Below, one piece after another: positions 46,201 through 56,613 of a stretch of 64,000 nucleotides of DNA. The stretch spans positions 80,824,450-80,888,449 of the forward strand of contig OZ020269.1 in the NCBI GenBank assembly GCA_963971225.1, read 5' to 3'. The notes beneath the pieces are model-generated. The model did not search any database. It saw only the letters and a program-made list of their open reading frames with translations, and was not told the origin of the DNA. The stretch comes from Melieria omissa. Lineage: Eukaryota; Arthropoda; Insecta; Diptera; Ulidiidae. Numbering within the stretch: position 1 is the stretch's first letter; each line of letters opens with the position of its first letter. A program made the translations under genes and the position numbers.

Positions 46201-47343
46201 TAGTTAAGCATTAACGGTGTAGACCACAATACAGAAGTAACCTTCTTCTTCTTCTTGACATATTTGTTATGAACAAACTTTAATCCTTTCGGGACTACTG
46301 GGATAATATGTCACAGCAAGTTTTTAAGGCCTTTCAGGATAATTATTCAGATCTTATGACGCATGAAATATAATTATTCGAATTAAATGTCTTCGGATAA
46401 AAGGATGATTTCAGTATTTGTAAGTATGCAACATAATTTTGCAGCCCCAATTTTCATAGCATGAGAGAATTTCTACCAAGAGTTTTTTGGTTTTCAAAGT
46501 TAACTCCATCCCGAAAATGTTAATTCATTTAATATTTATTTGAATTTAAAATTAAAATAAATTGAAATTACGTTTAATAAAGTTTTAAAATGTAATTTAT
46601 GTAAGAATGCCCCTTTCGAGAACTAGGACTTGCCTTTGCTGACGAAGCTTTAGTACAAGTACTGGGTTCGAATACATACTTTATTTTTCAAACAAATTCG
46701 GACGCCCATTCAGACTTATTTTCAGAACAAAACTATAAGAAAGCACCATCCACCAATTTCTTACCATACTCTTTTCTGTTTCGCCTAGGGTGTACCTAAT
46801 AAGTATGTTATACGCAAGAAGATAGAGGCGCACACCTCATTTCAGTCCAATACGAGTTGAAACCACATTTGCCACCCAAAATGTTTGCAAGATGCAGATT
46901 TTTGGGAAGCGTTTGAACCCCAAACCATCTTCCGTGCACCACTGTAAGAAAATAATGAGGTAATGAGCCCGTTTGAGGAATCACGTTTTGGGACGTGCCA
47001 CAGAGAATGTCGACGAATGCAATGCCATCCTCTGTCACATTCTATTGTTCTCTTGACACTTTTTAATTACAGATAATAATAATTGTAATTAATTTGTTGA
47101 CTTTTTATGACAAAAAATGAATTTTTTATACATAAACCGAAGCAAAGTTTGATAAATATAAATAAATGTCTTACCATTATACTTTTCGCCAGGTATATAC
47201 GTTTGGGGATTTCCTGCAATCGAGACCACAAAATTTTCATCAACCGGAGATTTAGCGGCTGTGGTCCCGGGCGGAACACGACTACATGCCAACACTAATT
47301 TCAGCGTTGCTGAAACTAAAGTCAGCAATGTGAACCAATCCAT
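43259..47343 (-). CDS. F-spondin-like secreted protein C: Reeler, Spondin_N, 5 TSP1, Kunitz
   Basis: The longest of the trio. Exons 47175-47343, 45792-46183, 45526-45732, 45218-45472, 44868-45039, 44431-44798, 43259-44362 give 888 aa. A signal peptide (MDWFTLLTLVSATLKLVLAC) precedes Reeler (SPVDENFVVSIAGNPQTYI) and Spondin_N (WSRHTHPKDFP; SPDWIVGISGLELC; YPWDAGTDSG). TSP1 repeats start CATFPWSRWDEC and CAISEWSEWSSC; in the last exon come CGVSHWSDFSPC, a Kunitz domain (YCYEGLQVSPCRDS...) with Arg at P1, then two more TSP1 repeats (CIVSEWQSHPC; CRYSQWSVWTPC). The last exon ends in an acidic NNNDEDDKW. Having the full set, it is the likely ancestral form from which A and B lost the C-terminal repeats. 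Intron 1 is 991 bp. Confidence 0.9.
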
Positions 47344-48926
47344 TTGGCATTAATGAAATTGCATCCGTCGGATTCTTTAGCGGCAACTGCAACGAGAACT
47401 AATAATGTACATAAGTACATAATCCGAATGCACATCGCTGGAGCAAATGCGAAATGAATGCGAATAACTCTGCTGCATTCTTCCGTATTCACATGGTCGA
47501 TCGCTTTGGTGCATTGCAACGCATCTGAATAAGTTGCTATATTTACATATATGTAACATATCGAATGTCAATGGCAACGTCAATGATTTTTTCTAATTGG
47601 TTAGGTGCCGTACACACATAGGGAAGGAAGGAGCAGGCTCGGTAAACAAGGCACTGCGTGCCACTAGACTTATGCATGTTTTTCTTCGCATTTTAGAACT
47701 TGTTTCAGAGTTTATTTCACTACGCGTCTAACCTCTACGTGGCACATGTATGAAGTTATTTTGCAGCTCAATTGCAGTTTGGCCACCAGGAGGGCACTCG
47801 AACCAACCAATACATTTGAATGTTGAATGCGGAACAACGAATCTGCCCGATCGCAACATGAACTTGTAAACTTGCTTACGGTTGAAAGGCACAAACTCGG
47901 CTAAGAGATAAGCAACTCTCGTGTTATCGGCTGGATCATTGATACACTAACATTCGCGTAGTTGGGAACTGCGAAAATTGAGATTTCATCACGGATCAAG
48001 CACAAAGGCCACATTCACTTGTCTGTGTGAGTATGAGTCACGGATTCAATTGGCAACAATTACCCAATTCAGCTTAATTCAGCGAGTACGTTTAAGTACA
48101 TTGATTATTTACACGCACAATTTTACACTTTTGGGGCTTCCGGGTGGAACATTTGCGTTTCATTACCTGGCACAAAAACGTATGCAAATGTCTTGACAGT
48201 GAGGCGACAGGGAACGTCCGCGTTCGGGTTCTGAAGCTCAGGTCTCCCGTAAAGGCTTCAAATGATTTAATTGCAATAAGTAGTGCTTCCTGTGTTTCCC
48301 AAGAAAAATTACGTTCCGCGCGTGTCACAAATGCTCACCCGTCGAGTTACGACTGAAATGCATTCTCATTTTAAGCATTTCACTTTGCTAATTAACAGCT
48401 AATTCAGCTCACCACCCCTACGTTGTCCGTGCAATGCGTCCGGCAACATGCATACATTTGAAGCCAACACTCGCTGCTCGCCACTCACCACTGCAAGCAA
48501 CACAACTGTCGTACTCTCACAACTGGACCATGGGCTGGCGTCTAGTACACTCTGTACCTGAATACAAGTCAACCATGTTCACATCACAAACGATGTACGC
48601 GCGATGGCTTCGTGCCCCATCTTTTTCCAACATTTATTATTCCAATGTTGTGCATTCATTTTAGAAATTCATACGAAAAAACTTTTTATAGATTCCCGAT
48701 TCGGTCGTATGTGGGTGCCACCACATACGATCATTAAAATTTCACTTACTCTCCAATATATGCAAAAGTATTTATATTTAATACGTTGCACTGTAAAAGT
48801 ATCTATAGTCCATGCGCTGTTCCAGACGTACTAGAATCCTGGCATGACCAATAATCAGTTTTCATTCCACATGTACTGTCTATAATTATCCTTAGAAAAA
48901 GTGAGCACATTCACAATTGAACCCGT
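47344..48926. other. Intergenic upstream of spondin gene C
   Basis: About 1.6 kb with no recognised gene or RNA. Should include the promoter of gene C; no clear TATA/initiator pair was found. Confidence 0.4.
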
Positions 48927-49329
48927 AATTTTGAAAAGGGCACGAGTCACACTTTTTTTAAATATCTCTTTTTGGTGTATTTTCATTCATTGAAGCATTT
49001 TACATATTCCCCGTGAATAGGGCTCATCTTCATATACCAGAAACCAACTTATAAATAATTTGGAGATCAAAGTCTGTATGAAAATAGCACGAGTCCTGGA
49101 CATATGCCTCTTTCAAGTGAAACAAACTGTACGTCTCATACTAATTTTTTTAATGAATGTGTGTACTGAAAAAGCCTGGTTGTGCCAGCTTAAATCGAAA
49201 TCATACTATGGTCCATATACTTTTATCCCAGGGAGCTGAACAACAACACTATAAGCAACACAATAACAATATAAAGTAGATACAATATTTCATACCCACA
49301 AGAGGTCATGCTTTCTACCAATCGATAGA

Positions 49330-49568
49330 ATGTTTGGGACAGCAAAAAGACATATTCGAAAAAATGACAAGATTTACACACCAGCCGAGTATGACAATCT
49401 TATAGCCAAGGCTTATGAAAACTTTGAAATAAGAAGACCAAAAACTGAAAATATTTTGGACATAAAAAATGTTGGCCCAACCATTACAAGGAACTGGTCC
49501 TATCTAAGGATTCCTATAGCAGAAGAGTACCCAAAGACAAACAAATATCTTTTGCTTTTGCCAAATAT
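49330..49568 (+). CDS. Uncharacterised ORF remnant inside the 48927-50412 transposon
   Basis: About 80 codons (MFGTAKRHIRKNDKIYTPAE..., ITRNWSYLRIPIAEE...) before it runs into the SINE insertion, which supplies its last 25 codons. The composition looks like real protein. It may be what is left of the element's own transposase. No family recognised. Confidence 0.35.
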
Positions 49569-49767
49569 TACCAAAAAGAAAAAAAAACAACAACTTTTCT
49601 TTCGGCGGCTGTCCCCTCAGCAGGAAATGGCAAACCTCTGAGAGTAAAATAGCCTATGAATAAGCGCCCAACTAGCCGTTCGGAATCGACATACAACTGT
49701 AGGTCCTGTAGGATGGTTGCGGGAAACTAGGCCTTAGTCTCATAATAGGGCTGTTGTGCCAGACAAT
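49569..49767 (+). mobile_element. SINE copy B (no tRNA head)
   Basis: Matches copy A from the A-rich linker (AAAAGAAAAAAAAACAACAAC) through TTTCGGCGGCTGTCC, CAGCAGGAAATGGCAAACCT, CGTTCGGAAT, AACTGTAGGTCC and GGTTGCGGGAAACTAGGCCT to GGGCTGTTGTGCCAG. The tRNA-like head is missing. It lies inside the 48927-50412 transposon. Confidence 0.75.
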
Positions 49768-50703
49768 TAGGTGTCACATTTCACTTTTTGTTAGTCGACA
49801 CCAGGTTTTGTGACAACACGTGAATCCGTAGATTGTGTAATCAGTCATGAATTCCTGCTGCTATAGAAAATGGGTACTAGGCCGCCCTTTCCATCAAGTA
49901 ATATTCTTTCATATGCTCGTTAAGTGCCAATAAATAGAAAAAATTTCGTATTTGAAAAACTAGCAAAATATTTTTGTTTTTGCATGACCTACAATTTCAG
50001 AAAATTACGAATATCAAACAAATTTTAATTATATTATCCAATTTTCTATTCTAAATACTTTCCTTGTTATTATCCCTATCCTGTGCATTATAATCGATGA
50101 ATAAAAAAGAAGAAATAAATAAAATTATGATGATTTACTAAACTCTTCTTCTTCTTTGGATTTGTAGGTACATCTAAAAGGTCAGTTCCAAAATGCTTCA
50201 AGTCCCAATATTTTAATTCAAAATATATGTATCACCAACTTTTCTCAATAAATAATTCCCTCAAAAATTATATATATTTTTTTATATATATTTTTTATTT
50301 ATCAACGCCTATATTCAGTTTCTTTAACACCGTCGATTTTTTTACAAGAAATACATTTTTTGTTTTCATCCCGAAAAGTGTAAATAATTGGACTCGTGCC
50401 CTTTTCGAAATTAAATGCATTGCCATTTCCCTTCTTTCCCTTCTCATAGGCTAACCAAACATAGGGTTATTTTAAGGTAACGTTGCAGCGATTTATCGTT
50501 CATACTGCACGATGGTATGTAAGATTTGGCGTTATACTTATGTATATTTTAACTAGAAATTCTTAAAAAAAAAACTATAATTGGCCTCGTTTCTGAGCTA
50601 TTAAAAATTTAAACTACAACAACAACTAGGAACAAACCCGCATGCATAATAACTGCTAAGCCAAATACAACAGAGGGCAAACGGTTTTTTCATTTTTAAA
50701 CAC

Positions 50704-50935
50704 TTAAAAAAAATAACAAATAGCCCCCAGGCTCAATAAAAGCATGTCTAATGGTGTTTTAGATCGTTGCCCGCAAAACCCTTCAGGGCAAACCTTTTCG
50801 ATGGCTTCTACGTCGTCAAAAGGCTTTCTTTTCATCGACAAATACATTTTTTCGAAAAGGTGAAAGTCGCACGTTTGACTTTTAGTCAAAAAATCAGTCA
50901 CAAGTGTCGATCGATGAGATGGCGTGCACAAACTT
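50704..50935 (-). pseudogene. Mariner transposase C-terminal fragment
   Basis: VTDFLTKSQTCDFHLFEKM and KRKPFDDVEAIEK resemble the mariner segment around the third catalytic block (CDFFLF..LK..L.GKRF), but the SPDLAP stretch is deleted and stops interrupt neighbouring frames. Inactive remnant. Confidence 0.55.
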
Positions 50936-51398
50936 TTCGAGAGTCAAAGGTTCATCATCAATTTATCATCATTTATTTATCAATTTATTTATGTCCTGAC
51001 AATTGCGTGTACCACTCTGGAACTCTGCCACGGGATAAACAATCATCAGCATAAACTTGGCTCATCAATTGAAATGTTTTTGTAGAAGTTTTAACAAGTT
51101 TAGAACAAAATTTAGATGACACAAACACACTTTCACTTTAGACGAAATAACTTCGCTTCCAGTGAACCAAATATCATGAAATTTTGACTGAAAGTCGGGG
51201 AAAATGTAAATTTCCAATGCACTAAGTCACATATGTATAAGTGCCGCTACCACAAAATGCCATTTTTTAAAAGTGCAGTTTACTTTAAAAAGCACGTAGT
51301 ACAAAATTAGCAAAAACATTGTTTTTACTAAATTTGTTTATGATTATTAATTTTAAAGTCATCATAGTGCAGAAATCGCTCAAAAGTTAAGGTGGCGC

Positions 51399-51704
51399 TC
51401 TTCTTCTTGACTGTCACGACAGCCCGATTACGAGACTAAGGCCTAGCTACCCGCAACCAACCGTGTTGTGCGTTTTTTTTTACAAGGTTGGAAGGGACCT
51501 ACAGTTTTATGCCTATTCCGAACGGCAAGTTGGGAGCTTTTTCATAAGCAATTTTACTCTCAGAAGCTTGCCATTTCCTGCTGAGAGGACAGCCGCCGAA
51601 AGAAAAATTGTTGTTTTTCTTTTTTCGGTGTTAACGCAACGGAGTATTGAACTCGCGGGTCTTGACTCGCGGCCCAACGCATTCGCCAACTGAGCTACGG
51701 CGGC
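51399..51704 (-). mobile_element. tRNA-derived SINE, full-length copy A
   Basis: Read on the minus strand it starts at 51704 with a tRNA-like head: GCCGCCG stem, A box TAGCTCAGTTGGC, anticodon-arm-like region, and a degenerate B box GAGTTCAATACTC (51642-51654). An A-rich linker, a conserved body (CGGCGGCTGTCCTCTCAGC, ATGGCAAGCTTCTGAGAG, CGTTCGGAAT, ACTGTAGGTCC) and a GTCAAGAAGAAGA tail follow. This is the internal pol III promoter layout of a SINE. It is about 306 bp, and no clear target duplication is visible. Confidence 0.8.
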
Positions 51705-52462
51705 TGCTCATTGTTTTTTTTTCATACAATATACTTAAGAGTACTACTTCTAGAGTACTATTTCGTTGTATTGAAGTCAGACAGTAAAAGCGGAAAGCGA
51801 CCACGTTTTAAGAACTGTGCTAACGACGAAAGAAATATGGAAGAATAAAGACTTGCTTAAAGACTATAAAACCTCTACAACGTCATTTAACTGTGGAATA
51901 CTAAACTCCCTGCAACTGTACCACACGTTGTTCGAAATGTTGGACTAATCGACTAGGTCAACGCAATACAAGATACTTAAGAACGAAAACTACTATTTTT
52001 GCAATTCCAGCTAATATTTTCAATTAAAAGTACAAATAGTACAACAATACAAATAAGACTATGAATAACGGGTTTTTTAAATTTGTATTGGTTATAAATT
52101 TACATTTGCTAGTAATTTGCCAGTCAATTATTATTATTATTAAATTATAAATTTACAGGGTTCCACTTGGACCCACGACAATAAGTCACTATGTAAGTCA
52201 ACATATTCCTAAAATACTTAATACACTCTTAACACGAACAACACTTGAAATAATGTAGAACTGGCATCAATATCAAAAAATAAAATATTCGAGAAAAGCA
52301 TTCGCTTGAATTAAATTCAATTGGATGTCAGTGAAAAATTTTTATTTTATTTTTTACCAAAAATTTTTTTCTTGCACAGAGTTTTTTAAATAATTTCTCA
52401 AAAAGCCAAATTGAAAGCGAAATTCAATTGACCTAAAAATTTTGTACATACAATTTCGCAAA
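51705..52462. other. Intergenic upstream of the coiled-coil gene
   Basis: AT-rich; it contains the promoter and 5' UTR of the gene starting at 52463. Nothing else recognised. Confidence 0.4.
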
Positions 52463-55400
52463 ATGGATGTTTCCCCGAGCAGAAATAGCACCCACAGTAC
52501 CAGCAAACACGGTAAGCGACAAAACATGAAATTTTGCACTTGGAGCTGCAACAAAATGACCGGCGAAAACATAACATAACCTCATTATCCTGCAGCAGGT
52601 ATTTCGTCCCCTATTCGCAAGGAAAATTCCAAGACTATACCAAAATTATGCGGTGAACAAGTTTTAAAGAACAAGACTGAGACAACATCTCGATCGGAAA
52701 ATGACCTGGGGTCGAAAACAAATGCCAACGAAACAAAAACAAACACTTCTGGGAACAAATCGGTAAGTATCTAGTCATGTTTGCGGTATCAGTCCACACT
52801 TCACTCAATATATTTGCAAACTTTTCCAGTTGTCTCCCTCAACAACGCACACAAAAATACCAATGAAACGCTCGGTAGGTGCACGTCAGCCTCCCGTACG
52901 TTGCGCGTACGTTGCCCGTACGCGCTCTAACAGTTGTTTGCAATTTCAGCCAACTTCCAATGTGAGCACGAAGACAGTTACAACGCCACGCGCGCTGCAA
53001 CGCCAACAGTTGAAGTCGGCCTCGAAAATCAGCCTAACCATTAAAGAAGTTGGCGGCAATAAAAAACTTGAGCAGAACGCCTCGAAACTAAGCTTTAAGG
53101 CGAACACATCGACAAACCTAAAGTCGGGAATGGCGAAAAACCTAAGCGTGAGAGGCCAAACAACAACTGGAATTTCAAGAAGGAGTGGTATGTTTTCAGT
53201 AGTGTTTCCGCAAAATGTAAATCGAAATATCGTTCTTGTGCAGCGAGCACAGTGTCTTCTAGGAGCAGCCGCAGCCAAAAAACCGAGGAAGTATTGCTGC
53301 AAAAAGTGACTTCATCTGCCGGCGATCACGAAGGCCCCAATCTAAGCGCACGCGAGCGTGTTGCAGAAAATAATAAGCTGAAAGTGTTTGAAAACCTACA
53401 GAAAAAGCTTCAAGAGATGCAAACGGACTTTATGCAGAAATTTGAGTCGCTAAAATTGTCCTCACCTGAAAAACTCAATGGGGACTATAAATTCATCAGT
53501 ATGATAAAAAATGATGAATGCAAGCTAATTATTAAAGAGGATTACTTGCAAAAAATGCCGAAGAAGTTGCGTGAGTATTCAAATTGGCTCTACCAAATTA
53601 ATTACTTCTAACCTCGCCTATGTATGCTTACGCCACTCTTCAGCCGTTGAGTCAGTAAGTGACTTTAAAGAAAAGATCAAGAGGTCACTAGACAGTTGTT
53701 TGATGAGCTTGATGGACAGACTAAAAACAGTGCAATGCATTAAAAATGAAAAGGAACGATCCCTGAACTTGGAGGATACACACAATAAGCTAGAAGCAGA
53801 GCAGGTAACACCCTCCCTATGCAAAAATCCCTACACCTAGGGGCAAAAAAATCGCACTAATCCCACAGCAAGCGCTGAATGTCATCAAAACCTTAAGGCA
53901 GTTAACTAACTAAGATATGTTTCACTTTGACCGGAAAAAAGTCGACTCTAGCTAATGTATAGCACATATCCATAACAGTTGGAGAAGTACGTGTCTATGG
54001 AAGATGTGTCTTCGTGCGGTCCAAGCCCCTGGGTGTAACATATAAAAAGACTTTAGTATGATTTTACCAAACTTAAAAATTCTCTCGTGCACATAGGCCG
54101 CCAAGCTAAATGAGTTGTTCGAATGCTTTAATGTTCTTTGCACAACGAGAGATCCCGAAATGGATGCGCATATTGTTAAAATGCAGAAGGAAATACAAGT
54201 GAGTTACCAATTAGCTCAATAAATTACATTAACCCATACTAACGATCGGTTCGGGTTATGCAGGAGGGCAAAAAATCGCTACAAGCGGCTGAGAAAGAAC
54301 TGACCGAGTTGAAGGGTGCTCATCAAGAAGAACTGGAAGTATTGGAGAAAACCCTAAAGGATCGTACAGAGGCTGAAGGTCTTAAGAGGGAGTTGCAGAT
54401 CGCTGAGGTAACACACTGACAGTATTTGTATGAGCAAATGTTTCATGAAACAACGACACAGCTGTCAAAGAAATTGAAAAGCCTTGAGAAACACCACGAG
54501 AAGCTTAAGTCGACGCTGCAACAAAATGCTGAGGAGAATTCCCACGATAAGAACGACAAGGCGAAACTCTCGGACGAGCTCAAAGCTTGCAAGGACAAGT
54601 ATGTAGTATACAGTGAAAAATCCGAACCGTGGCTCTTGTGCAGTAGAAATTTACATTAATTGTACAAATAAATATTTTTTTAATTCGCAGCATACATACC
54701 CTCAATAAAAAGCTTACCCATGCGGAACAGCAACTGAGCCATGAAAAAAAAGATAGACAAGAGAAAAACGAGACCATACACAAACTGGAAGCGGAACTTG
54801 AAGCTACAAAGAAGGTGTTGGAAGAACAGCAAACAATGGGTCATGGTGATTTTGAAGTCACCCATGACTATGAGAGTGCAAAGGAAGTGCAGAAACTAAA
54901 AAGTGTTTTAGAAAATTTGGAATGCGAGAACAGAACTTTAGAAAACCAGCTGGAGCAAATGCGACAGGTAAGTTATTTAAAGAAGAAATGAGTGCGATTG
55001 AATACTTGCAATTCCGCCATGTAGGAATCTAGAAATGTTGATGAAATGCGCCTGAAACTGCGAGATGCAGAGGAACGAATTTGGTAAGCGTAATGGAAAA
55101 TGAAAACCGGTATTAAACTTTACTTTTACTGTACTTTTATGGTTGCAGCGTACTCCAAGAACGCGAAAAATTGTTTGAAGAGCGACCCGATGCACCAAAA
55201 GAATTCCAGCCCGAGGTATGGAAAACAGTTGTATTGTTCACGATCTGCGGCCCTGGTGGATGAATAGCGAAAAATTACCTTATACAACAACAACATTTTG
55301 TATTCCAAAACTCTATTCAGTATACTCCTTGAGATTGAAAGCAGTTTTTCACTAAAGGATCTCTGCTCTCTACTTTGTTTTCTTCCACATCTGCTAGTGA

Positions 55401-56446
55401 TCTAGCAAAATTTGGTCCTTTCTCGTTTGAAATGGCTTTTTCTTCTGTTTTTTGCTGGCGCAAAAATACAAAGAATAACTCGTTCCTGGACATTTCCCAA
55501 ATTTGTTGTTTGTTTTTTACATTCAACAGTCCGCTAAAACAGTGCGATAAGAAATGAAAGGCCGTTAACGAACTGAACATAACTGAGTAGTTGCCAAAGA
55601 TCGTGGAATCCATTTTATTATTTTTAGTTAAAAAGCGAAATAATATCGTAAAGTACCAATACGTATGTATATATAATCCCAGCTTTTGAAGTTGCGTCAA
55701 TCCGAGAGCGAGAAGCGCCGTGAAATTGAAAAACTGAAAGTGGAGTTGTCGAAGGCCCATTTCAATATTTGTCAATTAGAGGAGCAAATCCAACGTGACC
55801 AGCAGCTACTGGAAGTTCGAAGCGAATTGATAAACTCTCTGCAGACGAACGACAACAGCCAGCGGATTCACTTGGAGGAGATGTTTGCCCAAGTGGGCGA
55901 AAAGAACAACACCATCAATGAGGTAGGGGTGAGTCCGTCGACGCAGTTTGAGCATTCCGATGTCTCTACAAACTGCTTCGTCCTTTTGCTGCAGTTGAAC
56001 AATGAGCTGCGCACCAAGTCTGAGGAATTCCGGAATCTATTTACGACCCTAAGCACTAAGCAAATGGAGCTGTCACGACAGGAACATATGATCAAATTAC
56101 TCGAGGAGAGCAACGAACGCAGCCAAATGCTGCGTGTAAAGCAGGAAGAGAAAATCGGCCGAATGGAGGAAGAAATCGCGCACCTGAAGCAAACTGTGTA
56201 AGTTGACGAGTGGCGATTGCCGACTTTGCCTTCGCCCAGAAATTACTCGCAAATACTTATAGCACATTATAACTCGTTTCCAGGGCAATCTATCAGAACA
56301 GCGTACTCGGCAATGCCGGCTGCAAGAATCTGCTCTTCCCGCCAGTCACAGCACCCGAGGACTATAACGAAAACTTCTACTACTATACAAGCGAGCGGCG
56401 ACGGAAACGCCAAGTGGATATAAATGTAAAGAAATACGAGACTTAG
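52463..56446 (+). CDS. Coiled-coil protein of unknown family, 15 exons, 791 aa
   Basis: Exons: 52463-52511, 52599-52762, 52830-52874, 52950-53187, 53244-53570, 53644-53804, 54097-54198, 54264-54407, 54462-54598, 54691-54967, 55025-55083, 55149-55215, 55683-55922, 55995-56197, 56284-56446; all phases agree. Residues 1-200 are Ser/Thr/Lys-rich and likely disordered (MDVSPSRNSTHSTSKHG...). From about residue 215 to 740 there is nearly continuous heptad-rich coiled coil (KLKVFENLQKKLQEMQ; LKSLEKHHEKLKSTL; HKLEAELEATKKVLEEQQ; REIEKLKVELSKAHFNICQL). The tail is distinct, with a PPVTAPEDY motif and a basic TSERRRKRQVDI segment. The form suggests a centrosomal, spindle or Golgi scaffold, but I do not recognise the family. 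Two introns (52875-52949 and 55923-55994) are multiples of three without stops, so retention would also be coding. Confidence 0.8.
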
Positions 56447-56607
56447 ACACACTAAAGGCCCCATTCGTTGGCACTGCTATACGAAACGATACGACTGGGC
56501 CAAATCTAAATTCCACATTGAACTGCTGCTGAATGATGCGAAAAGAAACAAATACTGGTAGCTTTGCTTGTGGAATTTTGCTGATTTTATAGAATTTTCC
56601 AAATTTT

Positions 56608-56613
56608 AATAAA
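56608..56613 (+). terminator. Polyadenylation signal of the coiled-coil gene
   Basis: Canonical AATAAA 162 bases after the stop codon. Confidence 0.65.

Larger units (their letters stand above)
48927..50412. mobile_element. Unclassified DNA transposon with 22-bp inverted ends, about 1.49 kb
   Basis: AATTTTGAAAAGGGCACGAG at 48927 and its complement at 50391-50412 form a 22-bp inverted repeat with one mismatch; a further GCACGAGTCC occurs at 49088-49097. It holds a short ORF (49330 onward) and a nested SINE copy. AATT occurs at both borders, but a target duplication is not certain. I cannot assign it to a superfamily. Confidence 0.65.

Noticed and set aside
46230..46260. CTTCTTCTTCTTGAC like the SINE tail
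   Set aside because: The match ends after the simple repeat; likely chance.
46808..47038. 76-codon minus-strand open frame in intron 1 of spondin gene C
   Set aside because: No known domain, no splice sites that join it in phase, and codon use not convincing; possibly old transposon code.
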